A DNA stretch of 10,000 bases from Trachelipus rathkii. Taxonomy: Eukaryota > Arthropoda > Malacostraca > Isopoda > Trachelipodidae. Made by a program: the position numbers and the translations under genes. The stretch covers positions 32,501 to 42,500 of the forward strand of contig JABUQX010057045.1 of the NCBI GenBank assembly GCA_015478945.1. The letters are read 5' to 3'. Below the pieces are notes generated by a model. The model was not told where the DNA came from and did not search any database. It saw only the letters and a program-made list of their open reading frames with translations. Of this stretch, positions 1-7,690 are shown piece after piece. The stretch's first letter is position 1, and each line of letters starts with the position of its first letter.

Positions 1-48
1 GTAAGGAGTATCTAGTGATGTTCTATTAGTGTTCTATGAGTATTAGAT

Positions 49-163
49 GAGTGCCAGGTGAGTGCCAGGTGAGTGCCAAGTGAGTGCCAATGAGTGCCAA
101 TGAGTGCCAAGTGAGTGCCAATGAGTGCCAAGTGAGTGCCACATAGTGCCAACTGAGTGCCAC
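49..163 (+). repeat. 10-11 bp GTGCCA tandem array (left)
   Basis: About eleven units of GAGTGCCAAGT or GAGTGCCAAT type, alternating between 11 and 10 bp. It is mirrored at 8318-8455 with one additional unit in the right arm. Confidence 0.95.
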
Positions 164-170
164 TTTTTTC

Positions 171-236
171 AAGCCTTTTCTAGCCTCCCCTGAGCCTAGA
201 ATAGCCCTAATATGGGTGTCTACCCCTAGGTTATAA
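171..236 (+). repeat. Leader-like block, copy 1 (left arm)
   Basis: A non-tandem block directly after the GTGCCA array. Its end (CTAATATGGGTGTCTACCCC then TAGGTTATAAG) resembles 587-620, with about 26 of the last 34 bases matching. Both copies begin with CCTTTTCTAGCC-type sequence. A mirror copy is at 8242-8308. Confidence 0.7.
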
Positions 237-426
237 GGTATGAGGAATCGATTGGTGTATATTACAAGTTGCTAGGATGCTTCCTACTATGAGTTAGTCT
301 TTTTCTAACACTTATACACACTATGTCACTTATACACACATTCACTATGACACTTATACACACTATGACACTTATAAGCACTTACACTCGTCCATAGACA
401 CTTACACTTACACTCACACACTTGAT
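237..426 (+). repeat. Spacer with short ACTTATACACAC repeats
   Basis: About 65 bases of single-copy sequence containing ATCGAT are followed, from about 308, by degenerate units of CACTATGACACTTATACACA, the same vocabulary as the 24 bp array at 1929-2020. No gene is seen. Mirror at 8057-8241. Confidence 0.75.
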
Positions 427-540
427 ATTTTGATGCCTCAACTTTGATGCCTCAACTTTGATGCCTCAGCATTGATGCCTCAGCATTGATGCCTCAGCAT
501 TGATGCCTCAACTTTGATGGATTGATGCCGCAGCATTGAT
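427..540 (+). repeat. 14 bp GATGCCTCA tandem array (left)
   Basis: Units of GATGCCTCAACTTT and GATGCCTCAGCATT, about seven in all, the last ones degenerate. Mirror at 7952-8056. Confidence 0.93.
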
Positions 541-620
541 ACATTTTCTAACCTTTTCTAGCCTTTTCTACCTACACCAAAGAACATAGCTAATATTGAT
601 GTCTTCCCCTAGTTCATAAG
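541..620 (+). repeat. Leader-like block, copy 2 (left arm)
   Basis: A diverged relative of 171-236, again directly following a short tandem array. It shares TTTTCTAGCC, then CTAATAT, TGTCT, CCCCTAG and ATAAG in the same order. Mirror at 7867-7946. Confidence 0.7.
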
Positions 621-621
621 C

Positions 622-782
622 GTACCATCAGGGCGCCGCATGCGCCCTCCGCGCGAAGGCTGACAACCCCGCACCCGCAGGTGCGACCCGCCGCGTTCCC
701 GCCCGCCGCGTGCGCCCGCATCATGATCTCTCCGCGTGAAGTCCCACGAACCCGCACCCGCAGGTGCGACCCGCCGCGCGAA
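622..782. repeat. GC-rich patch with hairpins (left)
   Basis: A sharply GC- and CpG-rich island in AT-rich DNA. It contains two perfect hairpins CGCACC-CGCA-GGTGCG at 670-685 and 753-768, each in the context of CCCG...GACCCGCCGCG. A half hairpin TGCGCCCGCA (711-720) runs into TCATGATC instead of its partner arm. The short minus-strand ORF across it (614-808) is a low-complexity Gly/Arg reading with no support as a gene. Confidence 0.85.
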
Positions 783-803
783 TGAAAAATATATATACTA
801 TAA

Positions 804-884
804 GTCATTTATTTTATTTCATACTTAAACATTTTTCTTTTAAAATATGAGTCATTCATTTTTATTTCATACTTAAACATTTTT
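804..884 (+). repeat. Tandem pair, ATTTCATACTTAAACATTTT (left)
   Basis: Two copies (804-836 and 851-884) of about 33 bases, each starting GTCATT and ending in TTTCATACTTAAACATTTTT. Mirror copies are at about 7574-7608 and 7637-7670. Confidence 0.85.
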
Positions 885-910
885 ATTAAAAACATTTTCG
901 CGAACCTAAA

Positions 911-928
911 ACTGTAACTCGTTACAGT
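911..928. promoter_or_regulatory. Perfect palindrome ACTGTAAC-TC-GTTACAGT
   Basis: An 8 bp inverted repeat with a 2-base centre, preceded by the palindrome TTCGCGAA at 897-904. Both are conserved in the other arm (7529-7546). Operator- or protein-binding-site-like in form, but with no known partner. Confidence 0.45.
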
Positions 929-1067
929 CATCTTTTATATTTTTTACTTAATACTTTTTAATTTATAAATTTTTAAAAATTGTATGTAAGAAGAAAAAAC
1001 CAGAGTGTCTGATGTATAAACATTTTATTTTACTACAATTGTACGAAATTTTATTAAAAACATTAAC

Positions 1068-1750
1068 ATTACATACCTTAAAGCAGTAAATCAGTAAATC
1101 AATAGAGGTGTTACCTAACACCTAAGGGGGATTAGTATGCTTTTGTTTTACTGCTTTACTGCTTTAACTCATGTTTTACTGCTTTAACTTTCTGCTTTAC
1201 TGCTTTAACTCACTGTTTTACTGCTTTAACTCATATACATTACATACCTTAAAGCAGTAAATCAGTAAATCAATAGAGGTGTTACATAGCAACAAGGGGT
1301 TAGTATGCTTTTGTTTTACTGCTTTACTGCTTTAACTTTCTGCTTTACTGCTTTAACTTTCTGCTTTACTGCTTTAACTCATATACATTACATACCTTAA
1401 AGCAGTAAATCAGTAAATCAATAGAGGTGTTACCTAACACCTAAGGGATTAGTATGCTTTTGTTTTACTGCTTTACTGCTTTAACTTTCTGCTTTACTGC
1501 TTTAACTTTCTGCTTTACCGCTTTAACTCATATACATTACATACCTTAAAGCAGTAAATCAGTAAATCAATAGAGGTGTTACATAACACTGCTTTACTGC
1601 TTTAACTTTCTGCTTTACTGCTTTAACTTTCTGCTTTACTGCTTTAACTTTCTGCTTTACTGCTTTAACTTTCTGCTTTACTGCTTTAACTTTCTGCTTT
1701 ACTGCTTTAACTTTCTGCTTTACTGCTTTAACTCATATGTTTTACTGTTT
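1068..1750 (+). repeat. Higher-order repeat of TTTACTGCTTTAA units (left)
   Basis: There are two levels. The short unit is 21 bp, core TACTGCTTTAACTTTCTG, in runs of two to seven. The larger unit starts ACATACCTTAAAGCAGTAAA at 1071, 1242, 1390 and 1539, spaced 171, 148 and 149 bases. Each large unit contains TTAAAGCAGTAAA near one end and TTTACTGCTTTAA near the other, so it can fold on itself. Its centre alternates between GGTGTTACCTAACACC (units 1 and 3) and GGTGTTACATAGCAAC or a truncated form (units 2 and 4). Mirror at 6683-7389. Confidence 0.93.
1107..1122. other. Hairpin GGTGTTA-CC-TAACACC
   Basis: A 7 bp perfect stem at the centre of the first higher-order unit, flanked further out by the TTAAAGCAGTAAA / TTTACTGCTTTAA complementary pair. 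It recurs in the third unit (near 1426-1441) and in the mirror arm (about 7017-7032 and 7336-7351). Confidence 0.7.
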
Positions 1751-1754
1751 TAAC

Positions 1755-1905
1755 TCATATATTTATTAACATTATGTTTTTTATTTTGTTTTAATACTTT
1801 TTATTTATTTTATTATTATTTTTATTTATTTTTATTTTATTATTTTTATTATTTTTATTATTTTATTTTTATTTTATTATTATACTTAGTGTTATTTACT
1901 TCATG
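1755..1905 (+). repeat. T-rich low-complexity tract (left)
   Basis: Almost only T and A, in TTATT, TTTTATTTA and TTTTATTATT units, about 150 bases. It is mirrored as an A-rich tract at 6520-6665. No coding content. Confidence 0.93.
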
Positions 1906-1928
1906 CCTATTGTTATTATTATTTAGAA

Positions 1929-2020
1929 CACACATTCACTATGACACTTATACACACATTCACTATGACACTTATACACACATTCACTATGACACTTATA
2001 CACACATTCACTATGCCACT
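1929..2020 (+). repeat. 24 bp tandem array (left)
   Basis: Three complete and one partial unit of CACTATGACACTTATACACA plus CATT. The right arm has one more unit (6393-6508). The 24 bp period is divisible by three, so an artificial ORF runs through it as an eight-residue peptide repeat; this is not evidence of a gene. Confidence 0.93.
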
Positions 2021-2085
2021 TACATTTACCCATAGACACTTACATTTACCCATAGACACTTACATTTACACTTATACACACACGG

Positions 2086-2086
<1 letters not shown>

Positions 2087-2147
<61 letters not shown>

Positions 2148-2399
2148 CACACACACTCACACAGATTTACTTACACACATAGATTTACCATACACAGATT
2201 TACTTACACTCACACACAGATTTACTCACATTTACTTACACACACACACACACACACACACACAGATTTACTTACACTCACACACAGATTTACTTACACA
2301 CGCAGATTTACTTACACTCCCACAGATTTACTTACACTCACCCACAGATTTACTTACACTCACACAGATTTACTTACACTCACACACAGATTTACACAC

Positions 2400-2435
<36 letters not shown>

Positions 2436-2440
2436 TTACA
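2087..2440 (+). repeat. (CA)n runs with 20 bp CACAGATTTACTTACACTCA array (left)
   Basis: Three (CA)n runs (about 2087-2144, 2237-2264 and 2402-2431) surround and interrupt about ten copies of a 20 bp unit, ACAGATTTACTTACACTCAC. The mirror at 5935-6345 has different run lengths. Confidence 0.95.
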
Positions 2441-3040
2441 CATATAACGTATAATTTATTAAAACATTTTATGTTTTAATTAAACACGTACATTTATATT
2501 ACTCATTCAAATATAACTAAAATTATTTCAAAGTTTCTTAAAACTTCTATAATAAATCAATCATTATCTTTGAACAAAGAAATTATTATTAACTGTTAAT
2601 ACTTTTTGTTTATAAATTTTATAACTATCAAGTTTTAAAATAACTTTTACTAAAATTTTATGAAATTTTATTAAAAACATATATTTTACGTACCTTAAAG
2701 CAATAAATCAGTAAATCAGTAAGGTAAGCCCCTAGCACCCCTCTACACCAAGCTATGCCACGTTTTGTTCTATTGACTTGCATCATCTTTAGCCATGTAA
2801 TAAGTATAAAAATAACAAAATAAGTTCTTCTCTGCTAACATAACATTTATTTTATTAAAATCTTTTTAAGTTCTTATTTAAAATAACAATTATTCACTTA
2901 CATTTATATTATTCGCTCGATGTTAACTAAAAATATTTCAAAGTTTTTTAAATAATTCGGATTTTCTTTATTATTATTATCTATGTACATTGACAATCCA
3001 TCACGAGAAAACACAACAACCCGCACTCCTTACAGATACG
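2441..3040. other. AT-rich single-copy arm sequence, no gene seen
   Basis: This is non-repetitive AT-rich DNA with many stop codons in all frames. Positions 2662-2722 (GAAATTTTATTAAAAACAT then CCTTAAAGCAATAAATCAG) are a diverged copy of 1045-1105, next to the higher-order repeat. A GC-richer patch (2726-2765, CCCCTAGCACCCCTCTACAC) has no recognised function. A short (TTA)n near 2970-2982 is longer in the other arm. Confidence 0.75.
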
Positions 3041-3274
3041 AAACTGACCTCTCTCTGTAAAATGTGTTGAAATAACTACTTTAGGCCTAAAATTAGGATA
3101 ATCCTTTTTGTATCCCGGGGCGATTTAGGCCTAATTCCAGGTCAAAATATATTTCAAACTGACCTTTTTCTGTAAAATGTGGTGCAATAACTACGTTAGG
3201 CCTAAATTTAGGCTTAAATTTAGGATAAACCTTTTTGTATCCCAGGCTGATTTAAGCCTAATACCAGGTCAAAA
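3041..3274 (+). repeat. Duplicated AGGCCT-rich module (left)
   Basis: Two diverged tandem copies (3041-3147 and 3156-3274). Each reads in order: AAACTGACCT, CTGTAAAATGTG, AATAACTAC, TTAGGCCTAAA, TTTTTGTATCCC, then CCAGGTCAAAA. The copies differ in the number of TTTAGGCTTAAA elements. Mirror at 5079-5312. Well conserved between arms, but no ORF, so regulatory or structural DNA is more likely than coding. Confidence 0.85.
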
Positions 3275-3442
3275 GGTAATTCCAGTATAGACAAGAATCG
3301 AGAATCAATGTTATTATTATTTTATAAATATATTTCAAACTGAAACATGCTGGATCGGTAAGATCCTTTAAGCAGGTAAGAAGGAAATGTTTACCTTTCT
3401 TGTGAGTGGACGGAGTAATCCTTATCTCTATATGACCTCGTA
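3275..3442. other. Inner arm sequence next to the gene
   Basis: Non-repetitive sequence conserved with 4911-5078 of the right arm, with one visible substitution (GGATCGGTAAGATCC against GAATCGGTAAGATCC). No ORF. Probably distal upstream sequence of the central gene. Confidence 0.6.
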
Positions 3443-3519
3443 TGTGATTGGTCGAGAATTATTTTATCGCTTTTTGGTTTTTCATGTTTTTTCATATCCT
3501 GAACCTTACCTGTGATTGG
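3443..3519 (-). promoter_or_regulatory. Paired inverted CCAAT boxes upstream of the gene
   Basis: TGTGATTGG, the reverse complement of CCAATCACA, occurs at 3443-3451 and again at 3511-3519, about 200 and 135 bases before the ATG. Both are followed by a similar AT-rich stretch (GAGAATTATTTTAT and GAAAATTATATTTG). ATTGG is the binding core for NF-Y in animals. The first copy lies inside the inverted-repeat arm, so its mirror (CCAATCACA, 4902-4910) sits downstream of the gene. The second lies just inside the unique centre. Promoter function is inferred from position and motif only. Confidence 0.35.
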
Positions 3520-3651
3520 ATGAAAATTATATTTGAGGATGCGTGTTTTAGACCCAAACTCATTTTAAAATCATACTCGTTTTAGCTGTTAAGCGGTGCA
3601 CAAGTTCTCTGGTTTGTAATAAAAGTGTTCTATTTTCACTAAGTGTATATC
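3507..3651 (+). other. Unique 5' flank of the gene
   Basis: This is single-copy sequence between the inner end of the left arm and the start codon. It is less repetitive than the arms and contains the second inverted CCAAT box, the TTTTAAAA string and a GGTGCACAAG stretch. It most likely holds the promoter and 5' untranslated region. Confidence 0.45.
3563..3570 (+). promoter_or_regulatory. Possible TATA-like element
   Basis: TTTTAAAA lies about 80 bases before the ATG, downstream of the paired CCAAT boxes, within the unique centre. In such AT-rich DNA this string can easily arise by chance, so it is only a candidate core promoter element. Confidence 0.2.
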
Positions 3652-4458
3652 ATGAATCACCTTAACAGGTATACCTCAATACAAGACATTATCCAGTGGG
3701 AAATCAAGATCCCCGGAAGTAGGGTTTCATTCTTATATAAAAGAAAACCCGATGGATTTGAATTTTTCAAGTGTGCTACCCAATCACCCTGTTATAATAC
3801 CAAGCGTATTTTCGTGAGTCCAGATGAATTACTTTGTATATGTAATCACACTGAAGAGTGGCTTACAGAATACTTTAAACCAAGCTCAGCTTTAAACTGG
3901 ACCGAAACAGTTATTAGCCTGTGCGAAGAAACCAGCGATAAGCAACTTACTCTAGCATTTTATAAACATCAAAACATAATCAGTTTGGAAGTTAGATTAT
4001 GGGAGAGAAATAATGAAACAGCAGTATTTGAACCTACATCATTTGGATTCTACATTTCAGGCCTAGCGCAGATGAAATATATGTTAGAGGTACGTAAGCG
4101 AATGTTAATACAGATGAAGAAGACATTTGTGTTATCTAATTACGTAACCGTAATTCATTACATGTTATACCAAGAATACTACGCATTTAAGAAAACCCTG
4201 ATTGATGATCCTACGCGCATCATCGATCGCTTCCTAAGTTCTATAGACGTACAGAAATTCATTTATCTACTTAGAAAACAATGGCAAGAAAGTATTTATG
4301 CAGGTGACCCCGAATGTAAATATACTATGATATCTGAGCGGGAACTTTTTACGTATGTGTTAACTGAATGTATTAATGAGACACGAAACTATATCATCGA
4401 TAATGATATAAATGATTGGCATATTTGCAAAGATTTAGAGAATTTTAATATAAAATAA
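3652..4458 (+). CDS. Intact 268-aa protein, possible PC4-like ssDNA-binding fold
   Basis: I do not recognise this protein by name. It is the only long non-repetitive ORF in the window: 268 codons, no intron needed, ending in TAA. The same frame is open three codons upstream from a GTG at 3643, but for a eukaryote the ATG at 3652 (A at -3, A at +4) is the sensible start. Residues about 97-150 (strand LTLAFY; strand IISLEVRLWE; then EPTSFGFYISGLAQMKYML) follow the pattern of the PC4/p15 C-terminal domain: two strands, a 'PTxxGIsLt' turn, then a helix with a conserved 'W/M..L'. Residues about 15-75 (QWEIKIPGSRVSFLYK ... KRIFVSPDELLCIC) could be a second, more diverged copy. Residues 150-268 look mainly helical and tyrosine-rich (YVTVIHYMLYQEYYAF) with no recognised motif. 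No signal peptide or membrane segment is evident. The inferred role, nucleic-acid binding in nucleus or replication, is tentative. It lies alone between the arms, so it is the only candidate cargo gene of the element. An intact frame in AT-rich DNA implies selection or recent insertion. Confidence 0.8.
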   Translation: MNHLNRYTSIQDIIQWEIKIPGSRVSFLYKRKPDGFEFFKCATQSPCYNTKRIFVSPDELLCICNHTEEWLTEYFKPSSALNWTETVISLCEETSDKQLTLAFYKHQNIISLEVRLWERNNETAVFEPTSFGFYISGLAQMKYMLEVRKRMLIQMKKTFVLSNYVTVIHYMLYQEYYAFKKTLIDDPTRIIDRFLSSIDVQKFIYLLRKQWQESIYAGDPECKYTMISERELFTYVLTECINETRNYIIDNDINDWHICKDLENFNIK

Positions 4459-4590
4459 TCATAAACATTATGTGTAAAATGTATGTGGAAGTGTTATATA
4501 TAATAATATTCCTGTATTATATTTAATGTGAACCTTATATATAAAATCATTGTAAATATATTTAACACTCTTGTATATATTTAATTTTAG

Positions 4591-4717
<127 letters not shown>

Positions 4718-4789
4718 TACTGTAAGATAATGATTATTAAATTTCTAATTATATAGTAAAGTTTTATTATCCTTATTTTTACTTTCTTA

Positions 4790-4795
4790 AATAAA
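4790..4795 (+). terminator. Candidate polyadenylation signal 1
   Basis: A canonical AATAAA hexamer about 330 bases after the stop codon and after the (TA)n tract, on the coding strand of the gene. Confidence 0.4.
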
Positions 4796-4820
4796 TATTT
4801 ACATGTATGTTAAGAGTTTA

Positions 4821-4826
4821 AATAAA
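4821..4826 (+). terminator. Candidate polyadenylation signal 2
   Basis: A second AATAAA, 31 bases after the first and just before the right arm begins. Two signals at the end of the unique centre fit a transcript that ends at or just within the arm. Confidence 0.4.
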
Positions 4827-5078
4827 CGAGCCCCAGGTTCAGGATATGAAAAAACATGTTTTTACATACGTAAAACCAAAAAGCGATAAAATAATTCTCG
4901 ACCAATCACATACGAGGTCATATAGAGATAAGGATTACTCCGTCCACTCACAAGAAAGGTAAACATTTCCTTCTTACCTGCTTAAAGGATCTTACCGATT
5001 CAGCATGTTTCAGTTTGAAATATATTTATAAAATAATAATAACATTGATTCTCGATTCTTGTCTATACTGGAATTACC

Positions 5079-5312
5079 TTTTGACCTGGTATTAGGCTTA
5101 AATCAGCCTGGGATACAAAAAGGCTTATCCTAAATTTAAGCCTAAATTTAGGCCTAACGTAGTTATTGCACCACATTTTACAGAAAAAGGTCAGTTTGAA
5201 ATATATTTTGACCTGGAATTAGGCCTAAATCGCCCCGGGATACAAAAAGGATTATCCTAATTTTAGGCCTAAAGTAGTTATTTCAACACATTTTACAGAG
5301 AGAGGTCAGTTT
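5079..5312 (-). repeat. Duplicated AGGCCT-rich module (right)
   Basis: Mirror of 3041-3274, as copies at 5079-5197 and 5206-5312. Both copies are retained with the same internal differences, so the duplication is older than the arm duplication or has been homogenised with it. Confidence 0.85.
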
Positions 5313-5930
5313 CGTATCTGTAAGGAGTGCGGGTTGTTGTGTTTTCTCGTGATGGATTGTCAATGTACATAGATAATAATAATAATAATAATAATAAAGA
5401 AAATCCGAATTATTTAAAAAACTTTGAAATATTTTTAGTTAACATCGAGCGAATAATATAAATGTAAGTGAATAATTGTTATTTTAAATAAGAACTTAGA
5501 AAGATTTTAATAAAATACATGTTATGTTAGCAGAGAAGAGCTTATTTTGTTATTTTTATACTTATTACATGGCTAAAGATGATGTAAAGCAGTAAGTCAA
5601 TAGAACATAACGTGGCATAGCTTGGTGTAGAGGGGTGCTAGGGGCTGACCTTACTGATTTACTGATTTATTGCTTTAAGGTACGTAAAATATATGTTTTT
5701 AATAAAATTTCATAAAATTTTAGTAAAAGTTATTTTAAAACTTGATAGTTATAAAATTTATAAACAAAAAGTATTAACAGTTAATAATAATTTCTTTGTT
5801 CAAAGATAATGATTGATTTATTATAGAAGTTTTAAGAAACTTTGAAATAATTTTAGTTATATTTGAATGAGTAATATAAATGTACGTGTTTAATTAAAAC
5901 ATAAAATGTTTTAATAAATTATACGTTATA
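5313..5930. other. AT-rich single-copy arm sequence (right), no gene seen
   Basis: Mirror of 2441-3040. A longer (ATA)n run at about 5372-5397 and an extra GTAAAGCAGTAAGTC-type insertion near 5584 distinguish it from the left arm. No coding potential. Confidence 0.75.
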
Positions 5931-5934
5931 TGTG

Positions 5935-6157
5935 TAAGTGAGTGTGTGCGTGTGTGTGGGTGTGGTGTGTGTGTGTGTGTGTGTGGGTGTGTATGTGTGT
6001 GTGTGTGTAAGTAAATCTGTGTGTGAGTGTAGGTAAATCTGGGTGAGTGTAAGTAAATCTGGGGGTGAGTGTAAGTAAATCTGTGGGAGTGTAAGTAAAT
6101 CTGCGTGTGTAAGTAAATCTGCGTGTGTAAGTAAATCTGTGTGTGAGTGTAAGTAAA

Positions 6158-6196
<39 letters not shown>

Positions 6197-6285
6197 TGTA
6201 AATGTAAAGAAGTAAATCTGTATGTGTGTGTAAGTAAATCTGTGTGAGTGTAAGTAAATCTGTGTGTGAGTGTAAGTAAATCTGT

Positions 6286-6345
<60 letters not shown>
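5935..6345 (-). repeat. (GT)n runs with 20 bp GTAAGTAAATCTGTGTGAGT array (right)
   Basis: Mirror of 2087-2440. It has about a dozen 20 bp units separated by (GT)n runs of different length from the left arm, the longest at about 6292-6344. Confidence 0.95.
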
Positions 6346-6392
6346 CCGCGTGTGTATAAGTGTAAATGTAAGTGTCTATGGGTAAATGTAAG

Positions 6393-6508
6393 TGGCATAG
6401 TGAATGTGTGTATAAGTGTCATAGTGAATGTGTGTATAAGTGTCATAGTGAATGTGTGTATAAGTGTCATAGTGAATGTGTGTATAAGTGTCATAGTGAA
6501 TGTGTGTT
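6393..6508 (-). repeat. 24 bp tandem array (right)
   Basis: Mirror of 1929-2020 with four complete units plus a partial one, one more than the left arm. Confidence 0.93.
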
Positions 6509-6519
6509 CTAAATAATAA

Positions 6520-6665
6520 TAACAATAGGCGTGAAGTAAATAACACTAAGTATAATAATAAAAATAAAAAATAAAATAATAAAATAATAAAAATAATAAA
6601 AATAATAATAAAAATAAATAAAAATAATAATAAAATAAATAAAAAGTATTAAAACAAAATAAAAA
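6520..6665 (-). repeat. A-rich low-complexity tract (right)
   Basis: Mirror of 1755-1905, made of AATAATAAAAATAAATAAAA-type sequence. No coding content. Confidence 0.93.
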
Positions 6666-6682
6666 ACATAATGTTAATAAAT

Positions 6683-7389
6683 ATATGAGTTAAAACAGTA
6701 AAACATATGAGTTAAAGCAGTAAAGCAGAAAGTTAAAGCAGTAAAGCAGAAAGTTAAAGCAGTAAAGCAGAAAGTTAAAGCAGTAAAGCAGAAAGTTAAA
6801 GCAGTAAAGCAAAGAAGAAGTTAAAAACATTAAAAACGAAGTAAAAACAAAAAGCATACTAATCCTTTGTTGCTATGTAACTCTATTGATTTACTGATTT
6901 ACTGCTTTAAGGTAAAGCTGTAAAGCAGAAAGTTAAAGCAGTAAAGCAGAAAGTTAAAGCAGTAAAGCAGAAAGTTAAAGCAGTAAAGCAGTAAAACAAA
7001 AGCATACTAATCCCTTAGGTGTTAGGTAACACCTCTATTGATTTACTGATTTACTGCTTTAAGGTATGTAATGTATATGAGTTAAAGCAGTAAAGCAGAA
7101 AGTTAAAGCAGTAAAGCAGAAAGTTAAAGCAGTAAAGCAGTAAAACAAAAGCATACTAACCCCTTGTTGCTATGTAACACCTCTATTGATTTACTGATTT
7201 ACTGCTTTAAGGTATGTAATGTATGTGAGTTAAAGCAGTAAAACAGTGAGTTAAAGCAGTAAAGCAGAAAGTTAAAGCAGTAAAACATGAGTTAAAGCAG
7301 TAAAGCAGTAAAACAAAAGCATACTAATCCCTTAGGTGTTAGGTAACACCTCTATTGATTTACTGATTTACTGCTTTAAGGTATGTAAT
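6683..7389 (-). repeat. Higher-order repeat of TTAAAGCAGTAAA units (right)
   Basis: Mirror of 1068-1750. Reading inward from the outer side, the central elements again alternate: hairpin type near 7336-7351, TTGCTATGTAACACC type near 7167, hairpin type near 7017-7032, then TTGCTATGTAACTC near 6869. The innermost unit has lost part of its GGTATGTAATG end and contains a degenerate patch at 6811-6850 (AAGAAGAAGTTAAAAACATT). Confidence 0.93.
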
Positions 7390-7528
7390 GTTAATGTTTT
7401 TAATAAAATTTCGTACAATTGTAGTAAAATAAAATGTTTATACATCAGACACTCTGGTTTTTTCTTCTTACATACAATTTTTAAAAATTTATAAATTAAA
7501 AAGTATTAAGTAAAAAATATAAAAGATG

Positions 7529-7546
7529 ACTGTAACGAGTTACAGT
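7529..7546. promoter_or_regulatory. Perfect palindrome ACTGTAAC-GA-GTTACAGT (right)
   Basis: Mirror of 911-928, with both half sites intact and the nearby TTCGCGAA palindrome also kept. Confidence 0.45.
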
Positions 7547-7573
7547 TTTAGGTTCGCGAAAATGTTTTTAATA

Positions 7574-7670
7574 AAAATGTTTAAGTATGAAATAAAAATG
7601 AATGACTCATAGTATATTTGAAAAGAAATTCTTTGAAATGTTTAAGTATGAAATAAAAATGAATGACTTA
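7574..7670 (-). repeat. Tandem pair, AAATGTTTAAGTATGAAAT (right)
   Basis: Mirror of 804-884, with about 33-base copies separated by a slightly different spacer (TATTTGAAAAGAAATTCTTT). Confidence 0.85.
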
Positions 7671-7690
7671 TAGTATATATATTTTTCATT

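Larger units (their letters stand above)
1..3506 (+). repeat. Left arm of giant inverted repeat
   Basis: This arm is the reverse complement of 4835-8501. The outermost bases GTAAGGAGTATCTAGTGATG pair with the bases ending at 8501. The inner limit is the CATATCCTGAACCT stretch ending near 3506, which pairs with AGGTTCAGGATATG starting at 4835. Single-copy parts (for example 2450-2960 and 3290-3480) match the other arm almost base for base by eye, with isolated substitutions and indels; one example is about nine bases missing near 2780 relative to the right arm. Tandem arrays differ in copy number. Because the arm starts at the first base of the window, its outer end is not visible and it may extend further left. 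No arm-encoded protein is convincing. Confidence 0.95.

Noticed and set aside
614..808. 64-codon minus-strand frame over the GC patch, with a mirror frame at 7663-7878
   Set aside because: Both start with the same dozen residues because the arms are mirrored, but then diverge completely at the rearranged GC repeats. The low-complexity Gly/Arg content does not resemble a protein under selection.
1068..1750. CRISPR-like array
   Set aside because: The short units are contiguous with no unique spacers, the longer units vary in length, and the context is animal DNA without cas genes.
2087..2144. Telomeric or subtelomeric repeat
   Set aside because: The tracts are plain (CA)n; no TTAGG or TTAGGG type telomere units are seen.
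1941..2447. 168-codon open frame rich in Thr-His
   Set aside because: It is a translation of the 24 bp, 20 bp and (CA)n repeats; the periodic peptide follows directly from repeat lengths and changes frame with array length in the other arm.
3643..3651. GTG start three codons before the ATG of the central gene
   Set aside because: A eukaryotic context makes the ATG at 3652 far more likely.
5919..6494. 191-codon minus-strand open frame rich in Thr-His
   Set aside because: This is the mirror-arm equivalent of the previous frame, with different length and composition after the first units, as expected for simple repeats and not for a conserved protein.
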